Made by a program: the position numbers and the translations under genes
The notes under the pieces: model-generated
Told to the model about the DNA's origin: nothing
Databases searched by the model: none
What the model saw: only the letters and a program-made list of their open reading frames with translations
Shown here: positions 1-11,040 of the stretch, piece after piece
Numbering within the stretch: position 1 is the first letter of the stretch
Layout of the letters: each line of letters begins with the position of its first letter
Source of the DNA: Musa acuminata AAA Group
Taxonomy: Eukaryota; Streptophyta; Magnoliopsida; Zingiberales; Musaceae
NCBI RefSeq assembly: GCF_036884655.1
Contig: NC_088357.1
Span: 4,517,001-4,581,000 of the forward strand
Reading direction: 5' to 3'
DNA length: 64,000 bases

Positions 1-35
1 TATCGAAGCCATTAGCATTCATCTTTTCATACTGT

Positions 36-572
36 TGATATGGATAGTAATTAAAATAAGACTCGGCTGACGTCAGCCGACGCCTCACGCCTCGATCGAC
101 GCGATTGCACTCGGTCAACCGATCGGAACATCGGTCGAGATGCATTAACGCCTACTCAGGCTCGATTCTTTACGTCACGCCAACGCACATGTCAGACGCT
201 ATCAGTCTGCCTCCTGCAGGCGGGCACATCAAACAACAGTAAGCTTCTCTATAAATACCCTCTCATTCATCAGAGAGAGGGAGAGCGAGACACAGACAAA
301 CACTCCTTCATCCTGAAATCCCCTCCACATCTTCATCTAACTTGATCGTTGAATGGGTCGGGACGAGCACCCCGACCCGACCTTTGTGCAGGTGCGAAGC
401 CGAAGGTCCCCGTCGGTCCCGCAGGCAGAGACGAATACACCGTCTCGATCGGACACCGCCCCCGACCTCCTCAGCGGGCTCGAGGAGCGCCACCAGGGAG
501 ATCCCCGTCTTCCGGACTCGAACCGAGCCGCGTCGGCCCCGAGGCCACGGCTCAAGGTTGTTTACACCAACA
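36..572 (+). repeat. Left (5') LTR
   Basis: 537-base long terminal repeat. It holds the element promoter: TATAAAT at 250-256, followed by a GAGAGAGGG leader. Its 3' half is GC-rich. It pairs with 4108-4644 over its full length. Confidence 0.92.
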
Positions 573-636
573 TTTTGGCGCTAGAAGGAGGGCCCGGAAT
601 GTCGGGTGATCACCCGAACGGCTCAGACTGCCCGAG

Positions 637-1680
637 TCCACCTCAGCGCGGCCTGCCCGCCTGAGTTGAGTCACCCGGCCTTTGCCATATCCCTCGGTCG
701 CAGCCTGCCTGCGCCGAACTCCTCGGCCATACGTTGCCGAGTCCATCTCAGGGCGGCCTGTCCACCTGAGTCATGTCCCTCGGCCGCAGCCTACCTGCGC
801 CGAGCTCCTTGGCCATACCCTGCCGAGTCCATCTCAGGGCGGCTTGCCCACTTGGGTCACGTCCCTCGGCCGCAGTCTGCCTGCGCCGAGCTTCTCGGCC
901 ATACGCTGCCGAGTTCACCTCAGCGCGGCCTGCCCACCTGAGCGGTGTCCCTCGGTCGCAGCCTGCCTGCGTCGAGCCCCTCGGCCATACACTACCGAGA
1001 CCCACCTCGGCGCGGCCTGCCCGTCCGTGTCGTGATCCTCGGCCGCATGGTGCCCGAGACCACGCTTGTGCGATCTGCCCACCTGCGTTGTGCTCCTCGA
1101 CCGCTTGATGCCCGAGACCACACCTGCGCGGCCTGCCCGCCTGCGTCGTGCTCCTCAGCCCCATCATCCCCGAGACACACCTGTGCGGCCAGCCCGCCTA
1201 CGCCGTGCTCCTTGGCTCCATGTTCCCGAGATACACCTGCGCGGCCAGCCCGCCTGCGCCGTGCTCCTTGGCTCCATGTTCCCGAGACACACCTGCGCGG
1301 CCAGCCCGCCTGCGTCGTGCCCCTCGGCTCCATACTCTCCGAGACACGCCTGTGCGGCCAGCCTGCCTGCGCCGTGCTCCTCGGCCATACCCTGCCGAGT
1401 CCATCTCAGGGCGGCTTGTCCACCTGAGTCACGTCCCTCGGCCGCAGCCTGCCTGCGCCGAGCTTCTCGGCCATACGCTGTCGAGTTCACCTCAGTGCGG
1501 CTTGCCCGCTTGAGCGGTGTCCCTCGGCCACAACCTGCTTGCGCCAAGCTTCTCGGCCATACGCTGCCGAGTTCACCTCAGCGCGGCCTGCCCGCCTGAG
1601 CGGTGTCCCTCGGTCGCAGCATGCCTGCGCCGAGCCCCTCGATCATACACTGTCGAGATCCACCTCGGCGCGGCCAGCCC
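637..1680 (+). repeat. Tandem repeat, about 86-base unit, in LTR element
   Basis: The motif around CTCAGGGCGGCCTG or CTCAGCGCGGCCTG recurs at about 641, 746, 832, 918 and 1005. The spacing settles at 86-87 bases after a first interval of 105. The same unit returns at about 1395-1670. Between these two blocks (1040-1380) the shorter 56-base unit is present, so the two repeat types are interleaved. Confidence 0.75.
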
Positions 1681-4040
1681 GCCTGCGTCGTGCTCCTCGG
1701 CTCCATGTTCCCGAGACACACCTGCGCGGCTAGCCCGTTTGCGTCATGCTCCTTGGCATCATCTCCTCGAGACACACTTGTGCGGCCAGCCCGCCTGCGT
1801 CGTGCTCCTCAGCGTCATCTCCCCGAGACACACCTGCGCGGCCTGCCCGCCTACGTCGTGCTCCTCGGCTCCATGTTCCCGAGACACACCTGCGCGGCCA
1901 GCCCGCCTGCGTCGTGCTCCTCGGCGTCATCTCCCCGAGACACACCTGCGCGGCCAGCTCACCTGCGTCGTGCTCCTCGGCTCCATGTTCCCGAGACACA
2001 CCTGCGCGGCCAGCCCGCCTGTGTCGTGCTCCTCGACGTCATCTCCCTGAGACACACCTGCGCGGCCAGCCCGCCTGCGTCGTGCTCCTCGGCGTCATCT
2101 TTCCGAGATCACGCTTAGGCGGCCAGCCCGCCTGCGCCGTGCTCCTCGGCGTCATCTCCCCGAGACACACCTGTGCGGCCAGCCCGCCTGCGCCGTGCTC
2201 CTCGGCACCATGCTCCCCGAGACACACCTGCGCGGCCAGCCCGCGTCGTGCTCCTCGGCGTCATCTTTCCGAGACACTCCTGCGCGGCATGTCCACCTGC
2301 GTCGTGCTCCTCGACACCATGCTCCCGAGCCACACCTGCGCGGCTAGCTCGTTTGCGTCATGCTCCTCGGCATCATCTCCTCGAGACACACTTGTGCGGC
2401 CAGCCCGCCTGCATCGTGCTCCTCAGCGTCATCTCCCCGAGACACACCTACGCGGCCTGCCCGCCTACGTCGTGCTCCTCGGCTCCATGTTCCCGAGACA
2501 CACCTGCGCGGCCAGCCCGCCTGCGTCGTGCTCCTCGGCGTCATCTCCCCGAGACACACCTGCGCGGCCAGCTCACCTGCGTCGTGCTCCTCGGCTCCAT
2601 GTTCCCGAGACACACCTGCGCGGGCCAGCCCGCCTGTGTCGTGCTCCTCGGCGTCATCTCCCCGAGACACGCCTGCGCGGTTAGCCCGCCTGCATCGTGC
2701 TCCTCGCCGTCATCTCCCCGAGACACTCCTGCGCGGCCAGCCCACCTGCGTCGTGCTCCTCGGCGTCATCTCCCCGAGACACACCTACGCGGCCAGCTCA
2801 CCTGCGTCGTGCTCCTCGGCTCCATGTTCCCGAGACACACCTGCGCGGCCAGCCCGCCTGTGTCGTGCTCCTCGACGTCATCTCCCTGAGACACACCTGC
2901 GCGGCCAGCCCGCCTGCGTCGTGCTCCTCGGCTCCATGTTCCCGAGACACACCTGCGCGGCTAGCCCGTTTGCGTCATGCTCCTCGGCATCATCTCCTCG
3001 AGACACACTTGTGCGGCCAGCCCGCCTGCGTCGTGCTCCTCAGCGTCATCTCCCCGAGACACACCTGCGCGGCCTGCCCGCCTACGTCGTGCTCCTCGGC
3101 TCCATGTTCCCGAGACACACCTGCGCGGCCAGCCCGCCTGCGTCGTGCTCCTCGGCGTCATCTCCCCGAGACACACCTGCGCGGCCAGCTCACCTGCGTC
3201 GTGCTCCTCGGCTCCATGTTCCCGAGACACACCTGCGCGGCCAGCCCGCCTGTGTCGTGCTCCTCGGCGTCATCTCCCCGATACACGCCTGCGTGGTTAG
3301 CCCGCCTGCATCGTGCTCCTCGCCGTCATCTCCCCGAGACACTCCTGCGCGGCCAGCCCACCTGCGTCGTGCTCCTCGGCGTCATCTCCCCGAGACACAC
3401 CTGCGCGGCCAGCTCACCTGCGTCGTGCTCCTCGGCTCCATGTTCCCGAGACACACCTACGCGGCCAGCCCGCCTGTGTCGTGCTCCTCGACGTCATCTC
3501 CCTGAGACACACCTGCGCGGCCAGCCCGCCTGCGTCGTGCTCCTCGGCGTCATCTTTCCGAGATCACGCTTACGCGGCCAGCCCGCCTGCGCCGTGCTTC
3601 TCGGCGTCATCTCCCCGAGACACACCTGTGCGGCCAGCCCGCCTGCGTCGTGCTCCTCGGCGTCATCTTCTCGAGACACACCTGCGCGGCCTGTCCACCT
3701 GCGTCGTGCTCCTCGACACCATGCTCCCCGAGACACACCTGCGTTGCCAGCCCGCTTGCGCCGTGCTCCTCGACGTCATCTCCCCGAGACACACCTGTGC
3801 GGCCAGCCCGCCTGCGTCGTGCTCCTCGGCGTCATCTCCCCGAGACACGCCTGCGCGGTTAGCCCGCCTACATCGTGCTCCTCGCCGTCATCTCCCCGAG
3901 ACACTCCTGCGCGGCCAGCCCACCTGCGTCGTGCTCCTCGGCGTCATCTCCCCGAGACACACCTACGTAGCCAGCCCGCCTGCGTCGTGCTCCTCAGCTC
4001 CATGCTCCCCGAGACACACCTGCGCGGCCAGCCCGCTTGA
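1040..4040 (+). repeat. 56-base GC-rich minisatellite array
   Basis: The unit has a constant part around CGAGACACACCTGCGCGG followed by GCCCGCCTGCGTCGTGCT, and a variable part that is either CTCGGCGTCATCTCC or CTCGGCTCCATGTTC. Consecutive CTCCTCGGC words at 1861 and 1917 give a period of 56. The array fills most of the interior of the LTR element apart from the 86-base block at 1380-1670. Since 56 is not a multiple of three, each unit is read in all three frames in turn. Stop codons are rare, so long Cys-, Pro- and Arg-rich open frames appear on both strands. They show no domain and are best taken as by-products of the repeat. Confidence 0.9.
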
Positions 4041-4107
4041 AAGCTAAAGCCATGCCTCGGACTCTCGGTACAACGACCGACGCATAGCTTCTTTCCGGGG
4101 GGGAATA

Positions 4108-4644
4108 TGATATGGATAGTAATTACGATAAGACTCGGTTGATGTAAGCCGATGCCTCACGCCTCGATCGGCGCGACTGCACTCGGTCAACCGACCGGAA
4201 CACCGGCCGAGGCGCATTAACGCTTACTCAGGCTCGGTTCTTCATGCCACGCCAACGCACATGTCAGACGCTATCAGCCTGCCTCCTGCAGGCGAGCACA
4301 TCAAACAACAGTAAGCTTCTCTATAAATACCCTCTCGTTCATCAGAGAGAGGGAGAGCGAGACTCGAACAAACACTCCTTCATCCTGAAACCCCCTCTAC
4401 ATCTTCATCTAACTTGATCGTCGGAGGGGTCGGGTCGAGCACCCCGACCCGACCTTTGTGCAGGTGCGAAGCCGAAGGTCCCCGTCGGTCCCGTAAGTAG
4501 AGACGAATGCATCGTCTCGATCGGACACCGCCCCTGACCTCCTCAGCGGGCTCGAGGAGCGCCACCAGGGAGATCCCCGTCTTCCGGACCCGAACCAAGC
4601 CGCGTCGACCCCGAGGCCACGGCTCAAGGTTGTTTACACCAACA
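4108..4644 (+). repeat. Right (3') LTR
   Basis: 537-base long terminal repeat matching 36-572. It has the same TG...CA ends and the same TATAAAT box at 4322-4328. It is preceded by the G-rich, polypurine-like run ending at 4107. Confidence 0.92.
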
Positions 4645-5284
4645 ACTCTCTGTAAATCAAGAGTCACGGAGCCAACATATAACACTAAGTAAGAGTGAAG
4701 TCATCTATGTACTTCACGTAGCAAGCGATCTCATCCTCGCTTGCCCCTTCCTTGGGCATAGGATGATGTATCAAGGACGTACATGATTTTCTCTATCGTG
4801 AGAACAATTCTCAAGTTGCAGAGTAAACTCGTATAATTTGGACCAGTGAAGCAGTTGACATCACGTATACCACATCAAATTATATCGAACTCCTCTCTCT
4901 CTCTCTCTCTCTCTCTCTTTTTATTATGAGATGATTTAAGCTTGCTTGATTTGGGTAAATATGATCCATAAGAGAAGTAACCTAAAATTCAGGTAAAACA
5001 TTTTGAACTCTTAATGTATGCACAATATCACAAACAATTATTTCTCATTCTATCATATATCGAGTCTAGTGGCGTTGACGAAAGAAAATTTTTTTTCTCT
5101 CACATCCATAACAATAATAATAAGTTGTATTTCTTAGTTATTCACTGTATCCAATAACATTAACCTCTATACATGACAATATCTAATAATACTGCTTTCT
5201 CTATGTGATAATTACATCCTTTCATGAGGAGCGAATGCGTTGCCTGTTGTTTGCATTTTTGCTTGCAGACGTCTCACGATCGAG
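4645..5284. other. Intergenic, AT-rich, with (CT)13 microsatellite
   Basis: No coding potential was seen. A perfect CT run occupies 4893-4918. The rest is low-complexity AT-rich sequence and the likely 3' flank of the minus-strand ORF that ends at 5285. Confidence 0.7.
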
Positions 5285-5767
5285 CTAAGCATTCTCCATG
5301 ACGTATCCTACAGCGTCCACGAAGCTGCTCCACAGGCTGTCGGCCACCTCGACGACCGTCTCCCACGCGCCCTCGAAGGCCCGCGGGAAGACCTCCGACA
5401 GCCCCTCGAGCGCGCTCCTCGTCTTCTCCACCAGCTCGACGACCGCCGACGTCGTGAGCTGGAGCGAGCCCGTCGCGGCACCGGCGACGGCGTCGAACGA
5501 GCTCGCGACGAGCGACGCGACCACGTCCTTGACGAGCTCCACCGCGTGCTCCAGCGCAGACCTGATGAGGCCTCCGGCCAGCTCGAGCGCGTCGTTGGAA
5601 GCTCGCCGGGGGATACTGAGGAGGCGGATGAGGACGACTATGAGAAGCGCCGCCCCTCTGAAGACGACGAAGATTAGGAGTCTTGCCAATGACCCGATGA
5701 CCCAGAACACAGCCTGCAGTAGCAGGAGCGCCATGGTGATCTCCCGATGCTCGGAAGGAGACGACAT
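5285..5767 (-). CDS. Small intronless predicted membrane protein, unknown family
   Basis: Open frame of 160 residues on the minus strand, strongly GC-biased against AT-rich surroundings as in the other genes here. Residues about 12-50 are hydrophobic (MALLLLQAVFWVIGSLA onward, then LLIFVVF and LLIVVLIRLL) and can form one or two membrane helices. The remainder is amphipathic, alternating Val/Ala/Leu with Glu/Asp/Ser, and looks helical. There are two possible starts. Met1 (5767) lies in AAACATGTC and Met12 (5734) in ACCATGGCG, which is close to the ideal plant context. If translation starts at Met12 the protein has 149 residues and begins directly with the hydrophobic segment. I do not recognise the family. 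The clean composition and codon bias support a real gene, but no intron or domain confirms it. Confidence 0.6.
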   Translation of the reverse strand: MSSPSEHREITMALLLLQAVFWVIGSLARLLIFVVFRGAALLIVVLIRLLSIPRRASNDALELAGGLIRSALEHAVELVKDVVASLVASSFDAVAGAATGSLQLTTSAVVELVEKTRSALEGLSEVFPRAFEGAWETVVEVADSLWSSFVDAVGYVMENA

Positions 5768-6395
5768 GTTTCTTCCACCGAACTACTTGAGTCTGAGCAA
5801 GTCTTGGCGTACAAGCAATTACATTGACACCTCCGTTAGTAGGTGCGAGGAAGTTCAAGATGGACTCCACAATGACCACTTTGGCATTGGAAGTTTGAGA
5901 GACGCAGGTTAATTAGTTCTCTAAACCATTGCACAGACCATTGGATTATTTTGGTCTTCATGCTTTTGATGGGTCTTTACACATCAACAACAACAACAAT
6001 AATAATAGATCGATCTAATTTGATAGAATAACTGATGTATTATCTAATTAAGTCCGAGTTATTGATCCAACATGCATAACCTCAACTTGATAGTAACAAG
6101 CCAATTCAAGTCTATTTGTTTCAGACGACATCGAAAATAACTCTTGTCGAGGAGATGGCATGATTTATAGTTTACCAAACAAAATAATGAGTCTATGTGG
6201 TGAATCAACAGACCGCTAAATTAAGTTTATTACCAGAGAACCATGACCTAGAATCAGAACATGGAATCCATTCTTAGGTTAAAGAAATATGCTACCTCCA
6301 ATGGCACATCATAGAGAAAAGAAAATAGCTGGAACAAAAAGAAAAGATCTGCAACTGCAAAACCAAAAGAGCAGATCTTGGATGTGATTAGCTGC
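5768..6395. other. Intergenic spacer
   Basis: AT-rich. It holds the presumed promoter of the small membrane-protein ORF (minus strand, upstream of 5767) and the 3' untranslated region of serine hydroxymethyltransferase. No other feature was seen. Confidence 0.6.
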
Positions 6396-9300
6396 CTACT
6401 CCTTGTACCTCATGGCAGACATATGAAAGCCAGGCATGTGGAATGAGGAAGCAAACTTGTCCACCGCTGCCTTGAGTTCCTCGATATCCTTGTTGTTCAC
6501 CAAGCCTTTGTTAAAGTCCTTCAGCAGCTTCCCATGTTCCTTCTGAATGCTCAAACAAAGGGTTACTGCCTGGTGAAGGAACTCTGCTATCCGCTCAAAG
6601 TCCTTCTCAATCAAGCCCCTTGAGGTCATGGCAGGAGTACCTTAAAGATAAGCACATACTATGAGTAACATTTCCATAACAATGAGACAGCATTATAAGA
6701 GCATAAAGATGCACAAATTTTAACACAAGAAACAAACAAGATTTCCACTAATTATTCAGTGCTAAAGTACAGCATACATGAAGCAAAGAAGTTGTCCACT
6801 TATCCGCGTAAAGCGCACATGAAAAGCATTTGTTGATGGTATTTTGAATGTGGTAATTTTTCCATAATTTGGATAAACTATTTTTCCTCTAATGAAATGT
6901 ATCTTTATCGCTACAGTCCAAACAATACTAAAGGCCTCAACCTAAATGTAGGAATTGAAGACTGTCGCATCCATATGGCTATACATCAGAAACTGATGGG
7001 TGCGCGGGACACCAGTTCAGAGTGGCAAATGCTAAAATAGTTGGAATTTAGGTTAGGTAAAAATGAATATTCTAATCACTCCATTTCACTCGATATCTTC
7101 TGATTAATGCTGTCTCTTACATAAATATATCTGCATGAGAAATATTAAGCAGGTTCACATGCCATATCTTTCTTGCTTTCTGGTACGGTTGAAGTTGTTG
7201 CATGCAAGTTCCAACCATATATTGCTTCAAATGTGTACTCAAAAAATAATTTCACCATCAAAGATTAAGCAGATTCTAATAACTGACACATTCCACAAAA
7301 GATGACATTCATACCAATTCGTACACCTCCAGGAGCCAATGCACTGCTGTCACCAAAAACAGCATTTTTGTTGACGGTGATATTGCAAAGATCACAAAGT
7401 TTCTCAACCTTGTTTCCTACATACATCCAAAGGAGAAGAAAGGATGAAGTTTTGTGCAGGAGGTAACAAATAGTTCCGCGAATAAATATAAATGTCAATA
7501 CCGGTCAAGCCAAGAGGTCGGAGATCCCAAAGGACAAGATGATTCTCAGTTCCGTCTGTCACCAGTTTGTATCCCTTGCTCATCAGATAGTTTCCAAGAG
7601 CAACCGCATTGGCCTTGACCTGCTTGGCATAGGCCTTGAATCCAGGTGAAGTTGCCTGCTTCAATGCAACAGCCAAAGCAGCAATCTGGTGATTGTGAGG
7701 ACCACCTTGGAGGGCTGGGAACACAGCAAAGTTGATTTTATCTTCGAAATCATAGACAGCGTCTTCTGGCTGTCCCTTCTTTGGAGGCTTAGGGCCCTTC
7801 CTGAAGAAGATCATGCCGGATCTCGGTCCTCTGAGACTCTTGTGAGTGGTGGTTGTAACCACATCACAGGACTCAAAGGGATTTGCAGCTTCCTACGGCA
7901 TAGAAGAATAAAGGCTTTAGTATCTATGAGAAGGCAATGAAGCCAGGATTCCAGTGTTTGCCTAACACGGGGAAGAAACAGATCATAAGAAAAGACAATT
8001 TAAAAACACAAGTGTTCATGAAGAACGACTTCAGTAATGCATTTTTCTAAAAGTGAAAATGGAAGACAATCTTTCTTTCTTTGTCAGACCAAGCAGAACA
8101 TCACATAGATCTAAAAGAAATAAACAAAAGCAGTCTAAGGATATCCTGATAGATGCAGAATTATCATGTACGCATCTAAAGAAACATATAAATGCAAGGA
8201 AGAATTAGATTCTCAAAGAGGAAAAAGGCATAGCTGCCCATTTATCTTTAATCGTTCTAAAAACGATGGTTGCTATATATTAACAGAAATATACTATGAT
8301 CATGATACTTGGAAGTATCATACATCCATACTTTGTCATCATTTACAATCAACTAACACTTGAACTTTGATAGACTCCGTGAACAATGGTTTCCTTGAAT
8401 AATTAGATTTGCACTCGATACCATCAAAAAGCAATATAATCAAGATATCATCTTTATACAAAAATGCAAAGTTTTAACGAGGAGAACCAAACAGAACAAG
8501 TATCTTAAACATTTTCCGATTCAAAGATCTACTTGCATCACGAAAGTCAACCGATGCAGATCAGATCCAGACAATTCGAGTGCATGACATTACAATTAAA
8601 ACATCGAGAAATTCTCCATCCTAGCCATCAGATCTTGGCTGTCCTCCATAACCCTTGCAGTCATAAAGAACATCCCCAACCTCAAACAACCCATTTTTCA
8701 GGAAACAACAATAGCCCAGAAAGGAGAGAGAGGAAAGAAAGAATCATAGTCATTACCTGAGCGGCCACGAGGCCACTAATGTGAGCCATATCGCACAGCA
8801 ACAATGCGCCGCACTTGTCAGCAATGGACCTGAATCTTGCGTAGTCCCAGTCTCGAGGATACGCGCTCCCGCCGCAGATGATGAGCTTAGGGCGGAAGTC
8901 GAGAGCTTTCTCCTCGAGCTTGTCGTAGTCGATGTAGCCGGTGACAGAGCTGACCTTGTAGGGCAGGCTCTCAAAGTAGATGGAGGTGGCGGAGATCTTC
9001 TTTCCCCCGGAGGTGTAGTATCCGTGGGTGAGATGGCCGCCGGAGGGGAGGTCGAGGCCCATGATGCGGTCGTGGGGGTTAAGAAGGGCGGTATAGGCGG
9101 CAAAGTTGGCGGGGCTGCCGGAGTAGGGCTGGACATTGACGCCCCACCTGGCAGGGTCGAGGCGGAACGCGGCGAGGGCGCGGGAGCGGCAGAGGTTCTC
9201 GATGGCGTCGATGTGCTCATTGCCACCGTAGTAGCGGTTGCCGGGCATGCCCTCGGAGTACTTGTTGGTGAGGGCGCTGCCGAGGGCCTCGATGACGGCG

Positions 9301-9434
9301 AAGGAGGTGAAGTTCTCGGAGGCGATGAGCTCGATACCGTGGGACTGGCGGTGCTTCTCATGCTCGATGAGATCGTGGATCTCCGGGTCGACGGCGGACA
9401 GAGGGGTGAGGCCCCACTCGGCGACTGACTCCAT
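6396..9434 (-). CDS. SHMT: Serine hydroxymethyltransferase, cytosolic type
   Basis: PLP enzyme that interconverts serine plus tetrahydrofolate with glycine plus 5,10-methylene-tetrahydrofolate, the main entry of one-carbon units into folate metabolism. Coding exons on the minus strand are 8757-9434, 7502-7892, 7315-7416 and 6396-6640; all introns are GT-AG and in phase. The product has 471 residues, the usual length of plant cytosolic SHMT. The PLP-binding lysine is K244 in [14 protein letters not shown]. The Asp and His of CDMAH are D215 and H218, and the N-terminal [14 protein letters not shown] motif is intact. The start at 9434 (MESVAEWG) matches the cytosolic isoform. The frame stays open upstream, but a TATA box at 9549-9558 puts that stretch at or before the transcription start, so no transit peptide is expected. 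Confidence is high for function and good for exon ends. Confidence 0.95.
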
Positions 9435-9548
9435 GGCGGAGGCGGCGGCGAGGCGGACACGTTGGAGAATAGGAGAAGAGGATGGAAAGGAGAAGCGGAG
9501 CGGAGGAAGAGACGGACGTAGTCGGGAGTGGGGGAATGGAGAAGAGGG

Positions 9549-9558
9549 CTTTATAAGG
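9549..9558 (-). promoter_or_regulatory. TATA box of the SHMT gene
   Basis: CTTTATAAGG on the plus strand reads CCTTATAAAG on the coding strand, about 115 bases before the ATG. The sequence between is a pyrimidine-rich leader typical of plants. Confidence 0.65.
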
Positions 9559-9852
9559 TGGGAGGAGGGGTCGAGGGTCTGAGGCCACATGGACTGCAAG
9601 TGTGAGGATGTTTCTGCGCTTGTTACTGGGAGCGCGGTGGTGGTGCACAGGATGCTCGTCACCTGTTTGCGTTAATGCCGCAGATGAGACGGTATCCTTT
9701 TCCTCTTGCGATGTAAATATATAGGAGATCTTTTGTCGCATGATTTCTCCTATATATTTTGAATTTATTTTGTGTTTTCTTGTTCATTTCATTTGGTAAG
9801 AAAATAAAAAGTCCTAATAATATGCTATTTAGTTTCTTAGTTTTTATTTTTT

Positions 9853-9888
<36 letters not shown>

Positions 9889-10402
9889 GTGTTGAAAGGA
9901 TTGATGACGCCATACTTAACAAGATTGATACGAACAATTAATTTAGGAGGTCTTGAATGGTAAATTGATCGAAGCACATAAAAAATAAAAGTAAACTAAA
10001 TATCACTTTAAAAATCATATGTTTGTTATACTGGCAAATATTTTGCATTATTTTCTAGCTAAAGGAAAAGGATGTTATAATGATAGATTGAAATAAATCA
10101 TACCATCAAAGATAAAGCTCGACTAAACCCAAACCAACGCACCGAACCCACAACGAACTCAAGCGGGCCGTTGGGCCTTACGAGTCCGAACCAACATTCC
10201 CCACTCAAACCTATGAGGGTAGCATATGTGATGCTTTAATGCAAGAAATTAATTGTATTAAAAAGAAGATGCATAGTATGATTATTATGAAAATTAAAGA
10301 TGTTTTGTTTATTATATGTCAACCAAAAACCTAATTAGCTTGCTAAATCTTACTATTGCATAGATAATAAAAAATATTAATACTTCTATGATATTATGAT
10401 GA
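9559..10402. other. Intergenic, AT-rich, with (AT)15 microsatellite
   Basis: No gene was seen. A perfect AT run occupies 9857-9886. A slightly GC-richer patch at about 10130-10200 has no recognisable function. Confidence 0.65.
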
Positions 10403-11040
10403 GGCTAATTACATATTATTCTATGTAATTAACTACATTTAATATCACGTATCACTTTTAAAAGTTAATATTTATATATTTATAATAAAATAAAATATTT
10501 AATCTCGTTTCTCCTCACTTTATCAATTCTACGATGAAAATATTACTCGTGCTGTCACGTGTGGAAAATGATGCTAAAACAATATTAAAAAAATAATTTT
10601 ACAATATTATTCTCATCGATATTAATTTTTTATTCAGTAACTTTTGTGAAAACGATTTTCTTCTCCGACTTCATCTTCTCCTCCGGCTTTGGTATCCTCC
10701 CAAACAACCAACCGAGAGGAGAAAACTTTAATCAAATCTCGAAAGCTTCACTTCGATCTGAACCTCAGCTTTGGCTATCAACATTCTCTCGGGTAAGTCA
10801 TAGTTTAGGCAAAAAAAAAACACTATTTTAATGCTGTAAAATTACCTTTTTAACTTTATTTGTCATTTTCTGCACGTGACAATACGTGCGATATTTCCAT
10901 CGAGTGAATCAACTACGTGAGGAAAAACATGATTAAATATTTCACTTTCGTAAGTATAAGAACCCTGATATAACTTTTGAAAGTATAGAGATCGAAATGC
11001 TAAAAATAATTAACTATATGAGATAATATATAATTAGTCC
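10403..11040. mobile_element. MITE-like element with long imperfect inverted termini
   Basis: The left end GGCTAATTACATATTATTC (10403 on) matches the reverse complement of the right end, which reads GGACTAATTATATATTATC inward from 11040. Similarity continues inward for tens of bases. No transposase can be read. The same terminal sequence, GGGCTAATTACATATTATCC, starts the element at 33551, so both belong to one family. I found no convincing target-site duplication, so the superfamily is left open. Confidence 0.6.

Larger units (their letters stand above)
36..4644 (+). mobile_element. Non-autonomous LTR retrotransposon with minisatellite interior
   Basis: Two direct repeats of 537 bases, 36-572 and 4108-4644, both start TGATATGG and end ACCAACA, giving TG...CA termini. 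I count roughly 40 differences between them by eye, mostly transitions. A primer-binding-like TGGCGCTAGAAGG begins at 576, three bases after the left LTR. A purine-rich, polypurine-tract-like run ending GGGGGGGAATA lies just before the right LTR. The flanking pentamers are ACTGT (31-35) and ACTCT (4645-4649), a target-site duplication with one mismatch. Each LTR has a TATAAAT box (250-256 and 4322-4328) followed by a GA-rich leader. No gag, protease, reverse transcriptase or integrase can be read, so the element must have been moved by enzymes from elsewhere. The primer-binding motif resembles those of plant Ty3/gypsy elements, but the superfamily is an inference. Orientation is taken from the PBS and PPT. 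Confidence 0.9.

Noticed and set aside
1040..4040. Regularly spaced repeats resembling a CRISPR array
   Set aside because: There are no unique spacers; the 56-base units abut head to tail inside an LTR element in a plant genome.
1746..4047. Many overlapping long open frames on both strands as protein genes
   Set aside because: They arise in all frames because the repeat unit lacks stops and is not a multiple of three. No domain, no start context, no composition typical of protein.
8781..9428. 215-codon plus-strand frame opposite SHMT exon 1
   Set aside because: It is the antisense shadow of a GC-biased exon, Gly/Val/Glu-rich, with no independent support.
9435..9662. N-terminal extension of SHMT as an organelle transit peptide
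   Set aside because: A TATA box at 9549-9558 lies inside it, and the MESVAEWG start fits the 471-residue cytosolic enzyme.
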